A stretch of 51,144 bases of DNA, taken from positions 1 to 51,144 of the forward strand of contig JANXAQ010000262.1 of assembly GCA_025062105.1 (NCBI GenBank), written 5' to 3'. The position numbers and the translations under genes are program-made. The notes beneath the pieces are model-generated. The model searched no databases, was not told the DNA's origin, and saw only the letters and a list, made by a program, of their open reading frames with translations. The DNA is from Thermoguttaceae bacterium (GTDB taxonomy: Bacteria > Planctomycetota > Planctomycetia > Pirellulales > Thermoguttaceae). Below, in pieces: positions 7,069-16,040 of the stretch. The number at the start of each line of letters is the position of its first letter. Positions within the stretch are counted from its first letter, which is position 1.

Positions 7069-10065
7069 TTAGGGGGCCACAAGAGCTTCTGCAACATTGG
7101 AAAGGGGGCTTTGGTTGTTTTGCTGGTCGTAGCTGACTAAGCAAAAGTATAGCTTTTCAGATCCCATCGCTTCTTTTGGCAAGCTGAGGATAAAACGTTC
7201 TGGCCGTCCCGATGGTTGGGGGGTGGGTTCACCAACCAGATTGGCTGCTCGCCAAAAATTCCGTTTTTTCCCGTCATCCCGGGCAAAATCGTACTGTGCA
7301 TACTCTACCATTGGGAGCTTGGCATATTTTAGTTGATACCGGACCACTCGGCCTCCGCCTGGATCCTTGGGGGCGGTAAATCGGACTTCTATCTTTCCTT
7401 GGCCTAGAGGCCGAACCTGGAGGTCTCGGATCGGTTCTGGGGGTTGGGTGTCGGAGCGAGGATGGGCCCAATGGTAAAACATCCGAGCCGTCGAAAGCAC
7501 CGTATCGTCTTTCGGTGGGATATGCCCGGCAAACTGAGCCACCTGGTTCCAATCGGCCGACATCTTTAGGCTCCGGTATGCCCGTTTGCTCCCGTAATGC
7601 CAGAAGAGTCTGGCCTGTTCCAGAAGGGGCTGGTGGCCGGTCAGTGTATATGCCTTGGCCATGGCATCTGGAAAGAATCGGGTGTACCAACCGCTATGCT
7701 CACAGCCCTGGCCGTTTTTAGTTTGGTTGTGTGGCGGGACAAATTCCCAGGGATCCCAGGCTCGGCCTTTTTCCGGCACATCCATATAAGTATAGTAATG
7801 GGTTTGTTTACATTGTCGGCTCAGAAGGAACTTGGCGGCAAACTGGCCGAAGGCTACCGTGAAGTCCGCCATATCTTCGTCGTCGAAGAGTCGGGCGTAG
7901 CGTTCGGCGGCTGCCTGCACGTAAAAATGTTGCCAGGTGCCACCCAAGCAGACCACGGGCCACCGTCGGCCTGACTTATCGGTTAACCAACCCTGCTGGT
8001 CGATACTAATCCCTCGGCTATCCATATAAGCCTTCATTTCTGGTGGCAGATCTCGTTTCAGGTCGAATCCGCCGAAGCCGCTGCCGATATGACAGGGCGC
8101 AAATCCCCGTTCATCCAGGTTGGGGCATTGCCAGAGCACATCCCGACACAGTCGCACCAGCTCTTGCAGCCACGGTAATTTTGGTAGCACTTCCGCTAGA
8201 TGCACCAGGACGTAAAAGCCCCGGCCAAAGCCTCGAGTATCGTCGATAGTGGTTTTTCCGGGCTGAAGTTGCCGATGTTTTAAAAACTCCGAACGTTTTT
8301 GTTCGGCCAGGTCAATTGCTGCCTCCAGAAAATCTCGTTCACCAGTAATCAAAAATAGATCGATTAGGCCGGCCCCGTAGAAATGGCAGTAGCAGGACTT
8401 AGCCTGTACCAGGTGCCACAGTTGGGCATCGTCGGGGCTGCCTTTGCCCCATTTTTGGTACTCCAGATTGGCGGGCCGACGTGCTGGTCGGGTCCCTAAC
8501 GGGCCACCCTGAGGAAACCATATGGCTCCGTCGTCATACATCCAACCGTCGGTCCGCCAGGCATGGAGGTTGGCATGATAGCGGCCCCAGGCTTCCGCCT
8601 GGTCAAAGAAGCCCCGTTGGCCGGTTCGGATCGCCATCAGTACAAGCCCCTCCGGGCTGTCCGCTTCCGATTCGTAGTGGTTGTCTTCCCATCGCACAAA
8701 TAAATGAGGTTGAGGTTGGGAGCGGGGGAGTTGTTTTTCGGTAAATTGCCACCCCCACTGGCGATAGACAGCTATTTCGTCTTCCAGAGTGCCGAACGGC
8801 CCTACGCCGAACACATCACACTTGGCGTACCAACTGCCCGGTGCAAAGGCCAAAAGGCGTTCCCTTGCGGCTAATGCCTGCCGGTCGAAGAAATCCTTAA
8901 TGTTTTGCTTCGGCTCGGGCGGATCAAAGTCGATCCACACTTCGGCCGTCCGATGGGAAAGATCATATAGCCACAGCGCGTCGCTCAAAAACGGTGCACC
9001 TTGGTTACCGGGCAATTTTTCACAAACATATTCCAGGCTGATCTGGTTCGGATCGGCTGAAAGTCTGCGCGGCGGATCCCCCAAAAAGTCCCGGTCGCAA
9101 ATCCATAGGCGGGAGTGATTTCCGTGGGCCAACAGCCACCCTTGGCTCTCCGCTCCCTGCCAGAGGATTTGTTCATCTAGCCCGGCCCGACTGGCATCGG
9201 AAATTGGTTGCCCAAAGTGCCGTGGCAGTTTGCCTTGGTGCAGCCAGGCGCGGTTTCCGGGCCCTACGGCTACCGGTTTTTCACCACTAGCAAGATATAG
9301 CTTCAGTTCCGGCCCCAACAGATGCTCAAGTCGAAGTGCTGCCCGCTTAATCTTTACATGATAAATCTGTTGGCTATTGGAATTAGCTAGGATGTGTTGG
9401 ACCCGAAGATCACTTCGACCAGCCCAAGCGGTAATGCGGGTGATATACTGCAAACGGGCATCGCCCGGGCCTTCATAGAAACCTTCTACTCGCAGAGTCG
9501 CCCGAAGTGGGCCTCGATATTCCCACTGGATCTGGCGAGGTGGACCGGCTGTGTATCGAACACCGCTGCGGGCATCCTCCCAATCCATTTGACCGCCCCG
9601 AATTACCTGCCGACCCTCAACCCAAATGCCGGAAAACAGACCGAACGGCTCCTGCCGGGAAATCCGAAGCCGGAGAGGGCCAGTGTTAATATCTACATAT
9701 TTCGGGTCTTCCACCACCTGAAGCGGACTGGGATGCTGTGCTCGGCTAGACTCTGCCCGCAACCGAAGCTCTTTTTTCTCCCCGGCCGAAAACGTTTGCT
9801 GAAAGTCCAGTAGGATCCAGCGTAATTTACCCGCCCGGTCGATGACCAACGGGGTTACCTGGACCGGCAATTCTTTTGGCCCATCCCATAGGCTGAATTG
9901 GGCCGAGGGTTCAAATACTCCAGAGGGCAAGCAAATCCCGCCGGTTACTGGCGTATGCTCGCGTGGCAGGCCAATCGGCTCTTCCACCAGAATCGGCAGC
10001 TCCCAAGCTCTTTCTTCAGCCCCCACCAGTAGCCCCACCAACAGATAGATCGCACTTCTTCCCAT
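7069..10065 (-). CDS. Exported PcRGLX/YetA-like (exo-rhamnogalacturonan lyase-type) protein with C-terminal Fn3 domain
   Basis: A 998-residue secreted protein. A short signal peptide (IYLLVGLLVGAEERA) is followed at about residues 25-110 by a RIFT-barrel-type domain with the family-typical stretch GKLRWILLDFQ. A second beta domain follows to about 350. A long region at about 420-840 is rich in Trp, Tyr and His and has the repeated-helix look of an alpha/alpha toroid (WKDDG-like segments, GGTWQHFYVQAAAERYARLFDDED). A fibronectin-III-like domain lies at about 890-985. This architecture matches the PcRGLX/YetA group, whose characterised fungal member cleaves rhamnogalacturonan. Substrate here is inferred only. 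The ATG at 10065 has GGAGGAG 8 bases upstream. It lies on the same strand as the kelch/Fn3 gene, separated by repeats. Confidence 0.65.
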   Translation of the reverse strand: MGRSAIYLLVGLLVGAEERAWELPILVEEPIGLPREHTPVTGGICLPSGVFEPSAQFSLWDGPKELPVQVTPLVIDRAGKLRWILLDFQQTFSAGEKKELRLRAESSRAQHPSPLQVVEDPKYVDINTGPLRLRISRQEPFGLFSGIWVEGRQVIRGGQMDWEDARSGVRYTAGPPRQIQWEYRGPLRATLRVEGFYEGPGDARLQYITRITAWAGRSDLRVQHILANSNSQQIYHVKIKRAALRLEHLLGPELKLYLASGEKPVAVGPGNRAWLHQGKLPRHFGQPISDASRAGLDEQILWQGAESQGWLLAHGNHSRLWICDRDFLGDPPRRLSADPNQISLEYVCEKLPGNQGAPFLSDALWLYDLSHRTAEVWIDFDPPEPKQNIKDFFDRQALAARERLLAFAPGSWYAKCDVFGVGPFGTLEDEIAVYRQWGWQFTEKQLPRSQPQPHLFVRWEDNHYESEADSPEGLVLMAIRTGQRGFFDQAEAWGRYHANLHAWRTDGWMYDDGAIWFPQGGPLGTRPARRPANLEYQKWGKGSPDDAQLWHLVQAKSCYCHFYGAGLIDLFLITGERDFLEAAIDLAEQKRSEFLKHRQLQPGKTTIDDTRGFGRGFYVLVHLAEVLPKLPWLQELVRLCRDVLWQCPNLDERGFAPCHIGSGFGGFDLKRDLPPEMKAYMDSRGISIDQQGWLTDKSGRRWPVVCLGGTWQHFYVQAAAERYARLFDDEDMADFTVAFGQFAAKFLLSRQCKQTHYYTYMDVPEKGRAWDPWEFVPPHNQTKNGQGCEHSGWYTRFFPDAMAKAYTLTGHQPLLEQARLFWHYGSKRAYRSLKMSADWNQVAQFAGHIPPKDDTVLSTARMFYHWAHPRSDTQPPEPIRDLQVRPLGQGKIEVRFTAPKDPGGGRVVRYQLKYAKLPMVEYAQYDFARDDGKKRNFWRAANLVGEPTPQPSGRPERFILSLPKEAMGSEKLYFCLVSYDQQNNQSPLSNVAEALVAP

Positions 10066-10179
10066 ACAAAAATCTCCTCCCCACGCTCACCATGAAATAC
10101 TTCCGGCCCATGACGTCCAATTGGACGCTTATACCACCGGCTGCCATTATCGGGTGGGAACCGCTACAGAATCCAAGGC

Positions 10180-10350
10180 AGGAACCTCTGCAGAAACCTG
10201 AACATATAGTGAACTATATGAACTTTTGATTCGATAGGCTTTAGTCCCCTATCTAAATAGCTACTATATGTAGGATCTTGCCGTGCTTGCAACCCAATAT
10301 TGGCTCAGTCCCGGAAGGAGCCAAAATAGCATAAATTTCTAGGCAGCAGC
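10180..10350 (+). repeat. Family B repeat, right end decayed
   Basis: It starts AGGAACCTCTGCAGAAACCTGAAC and shares the central CTACTATATGTAGG block. The right terminus is unrecognisable (CTAGGCAGCAG). It lies between two same-strand exported-protein genes. Confidence 0.65.
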
Positions 10351-10380
10351 TCCCTTTTTGGAACCCTTATCTCATTAAAA

Positions 10381-10526
10381 CTCGACTTTTGCCATTTTGG
10401 GCCGCCTGCCGAAAAGAAAAAGCTTTAACTCCTGGGAATTATTTGAAGTTAGGAAATTGTGTGGCAAAGGGTATGCGTCGTAACTCCCGGAGAAAAAACA
10501 AGTTCGGGAAAAAGGCAAATGTTGAA
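10381..10526 (+). repeat. Family A repeat ending at a stop codon
   Basis: It starts CTCGACTTTTGCCATTTTGG and ends GGCAAATGTTGAA. The next bases (10527-10529) are the TAA stop of the kelch/Fn3 gene, read on the minus strand. Confidence 0.7.
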
Positions 10527-12518
10527 TTATTGATGCCAGGGGCCTACAAACGGCTCGTAAAAGCGTTTCCACTCCCGGTTGAACCAAACAGGCGAAGAGG
10601 GATGTCCCTCTTGGCCCAGAGCATCGACGGCCACCACGTAATATCGCCGAGTCTGGTCGCCGGCGGTAGTATCCTCAAACTGCAGTTGGCTGATCGGCTC
10701 CGGGGTCAGGCGGCTAATGGGATCTTTATCCCATCGGCCGTCCAGCCGATAGACCCGGTATCCTTTTAGATTCTTTTCCGGATTGGCCGCCCATTTTAGT
10801 CGGCAGGTTGTGCCAGCCTCTTGGCTAAAGAGCCATTGGGGGGCAGAAGGAATGGTCAGGACTGCCGGGGAGGGGCCGCCTTCTTGGCCTTTGGCATTAA
10901 CACAGCGTACTCGATATGCATAGACGGCGTACCGATAAGGTCGGCCAGTCCGGTCGAGCTGCTCTCCGCCAAAACTCCGTTCGAAGATCGCTGGGTCTTG
11001 TATGCTCGTCGGCTTTCGCAGATCCACACTGGTATCTACATATTCTGTTTGTCGAATGAGCTCCGGACTGATCCGGCGGAACGGGCCGATCCGTCGAATA
11101 GCTCCCACGGACGGTTGTTCTAACGGCCGGACTCGACTTTTTAGACGGGTTAATTGATCTTCCGAGAGCACTTCTACGGGTGCGCGTTCGACCAGGTAGC
11201 CGGTGGGCCGAACCAATTCTTCTTGTCCATGAATATGTTTCCATTCGGGTTCTTTCCAACAAAGTTCGATCCGATCCGGCCCAAGCACCGAAACCACAAG
11301 TTCTTCGACAATCGGTGGGCGATCTCGCTGCAGGGGAGGTATATCGATAGTTTGGCCTTTTCCCTCGGCATATCGGTAAGTCCAAATCTGTTGTTCTCTT
11401 GGCCCATGGGGGGGATGGGTACAGTTCTCCAGTATAAATACATTGAATTCCGGAGCAAATATCAATTGTCGGGCACGATTGCCCGAGGGATCCGGCTCCT
11501 GAGGCGGATTGGTCTTCTGCCAACGATTTTCTTTTGTCCGGTAGGCCCAGGTTTCTAGGCGGTGTTTGGCTTTCTGGTCCTCACCTTCGGTAATTTTGAC
11601 CACCGCCAGCACCACCCCATGCAGGCTGTCGTAGGCCAAGACGGCGTCATTTTGGTTTGTGGGCGGCAGAAGCGGCGGCTTCATATCCAACCATACGTTT
11701 CTGATCCGATCATACGCCCAGGTATGGGGATCATCTGTAAATTGGGAGCCAAACAGCACATGCACTCGGTTGGCAATATCATATGCCATTTGGCCCCCAC
11801 TGCGAAACGGAGGTTCTTGGGGCGGTTTGGGCCAGAACCATTCATTCCGGTAGGGGTCATAGATCAGGGTGCCCTCTCGGCTCCCTTCACCACCGAATAT
11901 AACTACCTGTTCACTATGCCAATCCCAGGCCGCACATCGCAAAGGCGCCACATGCGGGGCTGGCAGGGGCTGACGATTCCGCCAAATGTTCCTCCCTAAG
12001 TCATACACCCACACCGAAGACTCGTTCAGATAGATTTCCCGGTGCCATTGCCAGCCGTGGTTCCCACTAAACGAAGGAAAACGGATGTACAATCCTCGAA
12101 TCGGGTCAAATACATGCTGAGCCGCACAGCAAAGTCCAGGTGGAGAAATGTTCGGCTCCTTAAGAGTCCAGGTAGCCGTCTGCAGATCAAAAGTCCACAG
12201 TTCTGAGCCCTGTTCACCCCCTCCGCCTTGATTATGCCCACCATACCGGATGAGTACCCGATGGCGGCTATCCCACACACATGCCCCCTCATAACCCAAT
12301 CGAGGCGAAGGCGGCGTATCGGCCAATGGACTTCGTTTGACCCAGGTGTTGGGCTTCTGGGTGTCTAAGGAACTCTTCGGCTCGGCCCGCGCGATGGTTG
12401 CCCCCTGCCCCTCCCCCCGACTGAATTGCCCACCCCAAAGAATCCAAAGGCCACAGAGACCCAAAACCGCCCACCCCATTTTCAATCCACCAAGGACCCA
12501 CTTCCAGTTCAGACCCAT
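10527..12518 (-). CDS. Exported kelch-repeat / fibronectin type III protein
   Basis: A 663-residue protein. The N-terminus has a basic start and hydrophobic segment at about residues 8-33 (WKWVLGGLKMGWAVLGLCG), either signal peptide or anchor. Kelch-like blades at about 55-350 show the repeating pattern of a hydrophobic strand plus GG, such as RVLIRYGGHNQ and QVVIFGGEG, followed by W-x-aromatic strands. Two fibronectin-III domains follow at about 390-545 and 560-650 (SAPQWLFSQEAG, YRVYRLDG, RYYVVAVDALGQEG). It is likely a cell-surface or periplasmic binding protein with no visible catalytic site. The start at 12518 is chosen because AAGGAG lies 8 bases upstream; the frame extends 17 codons further. 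It may have been co-transcribed with the downstream PcRGLX-like gene before repeats separated them. Confidence 0.75.
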   Translation of the reverse strand: MGLNWKWVLGGLKMGWAVLGLCGLWILWGGQFSRGEGQGATIARAEPKSSLDTQKPNTWVKRSPLADTPPSPRLGYEGACVWDSRHRVLIRYGGHNQGGGGEQGSELWTFDLQTATWTLKEPNISPPGLCCAAQHVFDPIRGLYIRFPSFSGNHGWQWHREIYLNESSVWVYDLGRNIWRNRQPLPAPHVAPLRCAAWDWHSEQVVIFGGEGSREGTLIYDPYRNEWFWPKPPQEPPFRSGGQMAYDIANRVHVLFGSQFTDDPHTWAYDRIRNVWLDMKPPLLPPTNQNDAVLAYDSLHGVVLAVVKITEGEDQKAKHRLETWAYRTKENRWQKTNPPQEPDPSGNRARQLIFAPEFNVFILENCTHPPHGPREQQIWTYRYAEGKGQTIDIPPLQRDRPPIVEELVVSVLGPDRIELCWKEPEWKHIHGQEELVRPTGYLVERAPVEVLSEDQLTRLKSRVRPLEQPSVGAIRRIGPFRRISPELIRQTEYVDTSVDLRKPTSIQDPAIFERSFGGEQLDRTGRPYRYAVYAYRVRCVNAKGQEGGPSPAVLTIPSAPQWLFSQEAGTTCRLKWAANPEKNLKGYRVYRLDGRWDKDPISRLTPEPISQLQFEDTTAGDQTRRYYVVAVDALGQEGHPSSPVWFNREWKRFYEPFVGPWHQ

Positions 12519-12757
12519 TGGCAAGTCTCCTTTTGCGCCAAAAAACAGTCTGGAAATCCCGAACTGCAAACACCGAATTCAGCCCAGCGGAATCCGAAAC
12601 CTCTTTGGCCCAAGAGGCGGTCTTACTATCTCGGAATACTTCGATCAAATAGAAACTGCTTTCTTTGTTTTTGTGTCATCTCTCCGGAAGCAGGCATATG
12701 GGAAAATATTTCCAGTAACCTTTCCGCCCAATGAACAAGCCCCCATTTCATTCCTCA

Positions 12758-13219
12758 GTAGTTCGAAGTCGGATTGTCAAAACAAAATAGGTCTAACCCC
12801 TTTTGTTTTTACGGGAGTTATATAGTCTTTTATTTATACTACTTTGGAGGGGTTGCCAAAAACGGCTTGGCGGGTTCCCGTTGGATTGGCCAACCTCTGG
12901 GGTAGGAGCAGTCCACCAGCTTTGCTCCGGACCATAGCAGGGACAGGAAAACTTTGTCCTAACATATTGCATAATCATGAGTTAAGTTAATTTTCCCTCT
13001 TAAGAGGTCTTTGTTATACCACTCTGTTATACCACGAAAGAGTTGTTTTTGCGCCCTTCCTGTTTCTGATCCTCTTTGGGATGTTCTGGAATGCCAGAGC
13101 AAAAACCGATCTGAAAAATCTCTGGAAGCTTTGCGGGTAGAAGATGGAAGCTTTCTCTAACTTCTTGTGTATTAAGGAGTTCCAGAGAAATATTATCCAT
13201 TCCCTAGACTTTGAACTAC
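12758..13219 (+). repeat. Family H repeat, copy 1 (about 460 bp)
   Basis: Its ends GTAGTTCGAAGTC and GACTTTGAACTAC are inverted repeats. Long blocks match 31518-31940 in the same orientation (GGAAAACTTTGTCCTAAC, CACGAAAGAGTT, AATCTGAAAAATCT). Neither copy has a continuous ORF. It is the longest dispersed family seen. Confidence 0.7.
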
Positions 13220-13261
13220 TTCCCTGAGTAAACAGGCTCCCAGTTCGCCAAAAATACCAAA

Positions 13262-13302
13262 GAAACAATCTGGGTTCCCGCTTGCGGGGGAATGACAGCT
13301 TA
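13262..13302. repeat. Solitary GC-rich palindrome of the right-end type
   Basis: CCCGCTTGCGGGGGAATGAC resembles the CTGCTTGCGCAGGGATGAC units at 50707 and 51101, which shows that family is also dispersed. Confidence 0.5.
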
Positions 13303-13396
13303 ACGACGCTGTACGAAATGGGTTTGTGGGGGGCGTCCCAGAGATTTTGGGTGCCTGGCTGCCTTCTTCGACATCCGTTTAAAAATGGGAAGTTAG

Positions 13397-13545
13397 CTCG
13401 ACTTTTGCCCATTTTGGTCTTCTGCCGAAATGGGAAAGTTCTAACTCCCTGGAATTATTGGACTTAGGAAATTGTGAGAACAAAAGGCAGGTTTGTCGTA
13501 ACCCCTGGAGACAAAACAATTTAAGGAAAATGTCAAAGGTCAAGG
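13397..13545 (+). repeat. Family A repeat, full length
   Basis: It runs from CTCGACTTTTGCCC to a decayed GTCAAAGGTCAAGG. The orientation is the one with CTTCTGCCGAAA near the left end. Confidence 0.7.
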
Positions 13546-13927
13546 TTAGGCATTACAATATAAAGAAGTTCTTCTGAAATTCTGTACGTTCCTAAAAATT
13601 CCCTAACGATGGAGGCTAGTAGAAAGTTTGGTCCGTTCGATGGAGGACCTACTGGAGCCATTGTTTTGCCGGATACACCGACCCCAGCAACAAACCAAAA
13701 AGGGGAGCTAACATCGGTAGCCTTCTGGTTACGCTGCTTGGTTTGGAACATCTTTCGCTCCTAGCCGTTGTAGGGAAGGCACCAGCAGATACCCCTTTTA
13801 CCACCTCCCGAAAGGGAACTTCTTCAAAAGGACACGGAATCTGGAAAAGGACACGGAAATTGAGAAGTTGGCGTTTCTGTCTGGTGGTTTTTGGGTTGAC
13901 CGGTACGTCCAGGGAAACTTTTTGGCT
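13546..13927. other. Non-coding stretch, possible decayed repeats
   Basis: No coding ORF. A GGAGCCATT block and flanking bases faintly recall family J. The 99- and 75-codon frames here lack ribosome sites and protein-like composition. Confidence 0.35.
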
Positions 13928-14036
13928 ATGTGGAAAGGTTGTCCGCACTCTGAGGAGGTTTTGTCCATAATAGTCGGTATTGCTTCAGTTTTTGGGTGGG
14001 TTTAGGGCTCCCACCGGAATGGTTTCAACAGAGCCG
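13928..14036 (+). repeat. Family E repeat, copy 1
   Basis: It runs from GTGGAAAGGTTGTCCGCA to GGTTTCAACAGAGCC and closely parallels 20741-20847. A reversed relative lies at 43577-43660. Confidence 0.6.
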
Positions 14037-14132
14037 AACTCTTTCAAAATAGGGGAGTTCGGCATTCTAGGTCAAGCAGACCAAGAATCTTCTCTTCCTC
14101 TTGGAAAAATCCTTTTCCGGACAATCACTATG

Positions 14133-14275
14133 CTCGACTTTTGCCTTTTTGGGATTTCCTGCCGAAAAGGGGAAAATTCTAACTCCTTGGAATTATTGGA
14201 GATCGGGTGAACAGAAAGGATGTCGCTGTAACTCCTGAAAACTAAACAGGTTAGGGAAAATGGCAAAAGTCAAGC
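14133..14275 (+). repeat. Family A repeat, full length
   Basis: It runs from CTCGACTTTTGCC to GGCAAAAGTCAAG, with internal AACTCCTTGGAATTATTGGA. Confidence 0.7.
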
Positions 14276-14532
14276 GAAGGAACTTTCTGGACCCCAAATG
14301 CATTTTCCAGCCACTGGGCTTATTATCCGCTCCCAAACCTTCGCCTCCCAAGGAGCAGTTCAGCAGGAGGTAATTTTCTGGGCTTCCGCCGGATCACCAT
14401 CAGCCGGCTTCCTCCACTCGGCTGTATTTACTATCTACTTTTTACGGATTCTTGAGAGCTTTTCCAATGCTTGCCGTTTTTTGGTACTTTCTGAAAAATC
14501 TCTGCAGGAAGAGGCTATTGAGACAGTCCCAC

Positions 14533-14678
14533 CGAGTCAATCATTTTTGGCCTCGCCCAGGACGGGCAAAGCTCTAAGTCCATGTAACTATTGCAGTTAG
14601 GAAATTGGGTGCGCAAAAAGAGGTTTCGCCGTAACTATTGGAGGCAAACCAGGTTAGGAAAAATGGCAAAAGTCGAGT
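14533..14678 (+). repeat. Family A repeat with decayed left end
   Basis: The right end GGCAAAAGTCGAG and the internal TCGCCGTAACTATTGGAGG are intact. The left terminus is barely recognisable. The inner segment GGACGGGCAAAGCTCTAAGT is shared with the copy at 22374, which suggests a subfamily. Confidence 0.6.
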
Positions 14679-14745
14679 TCAGAAAGTACAAGATTTTTGA
14701 AAACCTTGCTTTTCTGCCGAACGAAGTCCCTCCTGCTACTCCTGG

Positions 14746-15307
14746 CTCGCTGTTATACACATTTTTGGGAGATATTTCCCATTCTAACGGCAGCAAATGA
14801 TTGCCCTAGATAGGGGTGCGGCTGAAATCCTGTGGGTTGATTAGGCAAGATGGACAATATAGGCAAACAAACCTCACCCCCTCAGAAAGCCAACTTTGCA
14901 CAGAACCTACCCATTTTACTTCCAGATGTAGAGAACTACACTCCTTCCAGAGACTCATACCCCTGGAATCTGGAATTCGGAGCTTTTTGCTTTTGGAAAT
15001 CCCTGTGGGAGGGCCGGTTCGATAGGCCTGGGGATTATCTATGTTCCCCAAAACACCTAAACTGACCAAAAAATCAGCCTCACCCCTAGATAGGGGAATA
15101 ACGAACCTTTCAAAAGAAGCTACTTGTTCCTTGGGAGAAATTGCAGCATTTAGGAAAGAATCACTTCCAAGAGCAAAAAGTGCTTGGTTTCAAAGACACT
15201 CTTAGATAGATCGCCTATTTTATCCATTCTGCGTCGTTCAACGAGCTTTTGGGATTTGGCTAAAGTGAAGTTCGAACACTTCAATGCCAACTTGGGGATA
15301 ACAGCGA
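14746..15307 (-). repeat. Family F repeat split by a family G insertion
   Basis: The ends TCGCTGTTATACAC and GATAACAGCGA belong to one F element. It is split at CCCTAGATAGGGG, which occurs at both edges of the insert (14804-14816 and 15084-15096). Removing the insert and one direct repeat gives 282 bp, matching other F copies. Confidence 0.75.
14817..15083 (+). repeat. Family G repeat, copy 1, inserted in F
   Basis: 267 bp with inverted ends around GGCTGAAAT and AATCAGCC, matching 43784-44035 along its length. The flanking 13-bp direct repeat is the clearest insertion signature in the window. No ORF longer than about 70 codons. Confidence 0.7.
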
Positions 15308-16040
15308 CCTACTCCCGGGGAGAAGCTGTTCACCCAAAGCCCCCCATGAGTGGGGTAACAAAACGCTGCTTGAATAATATGCATTCTCTTGCCCCTGCTT
15401 CTCTAAGCCGGCCAGGCAAAAAGGACAAATGAGCCACTATTCCCCTCTGCTGAACTGTTCCATAAAGAAGCACCCGCTCAGATGCCCGAGGAACCAGGGA
15501 AGCTTTTCTTTCTTGGGATAGGATGGAGGAAAAAGGTCATGGAGCAGTATGGGCCACTAGGGGAGGTACTTCAGATAGAGGGGGTAAAGCTAGGCCACCA
15601 ATTGTAATACTTTTGAGTCAATTTATACCACCCGTTTTTGGGATTTCAGTGGTATCGATTTCTCCGAACCATTTTTTCCTTGGGCATTTAGAATGCCGAA
15701 ATCGAGTCCGAAAATCCTTTTTTCGGTAGGAAAGCAGGGAAAAATTTGGCTGGGGTTGATGGGTGTTTGTGTTCTAAGTCTTTAATATTTAATGAGTTAG
15801 TGCTGTTATTTAGTGAAAACCTTTCGGGAAAAACTTTTTAGGGTGGCTCATTGCATCCGAGCGGATGGGGAATTACAATAAATGTGATTGGAAGGTTTTG
15901 CCTTGCCCATCCTTGTATCCCTCTGGGCTCCTGCCGAGGGCAAAACCTACAGGCGGAAGGAACTGGTCTGAGCATCGGGTTTGCTGAGCCCTTAACTTGT
16001 CCAGCCCCCAACCAAGGGGTTTGGCCGGGAGGTCGGTGCT
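15308..16040. other. Non-coding stretch upstream of the DUF4912 gene
   Basis: Over 700 bp in which I recognise neither a gene nor a catalogued repeat. The AT-rich segment 15780-15800 (TTTAATATTTAATG) might hold a promoter. Small plus-strand frames here lack coding character. Confidence 0.4.
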
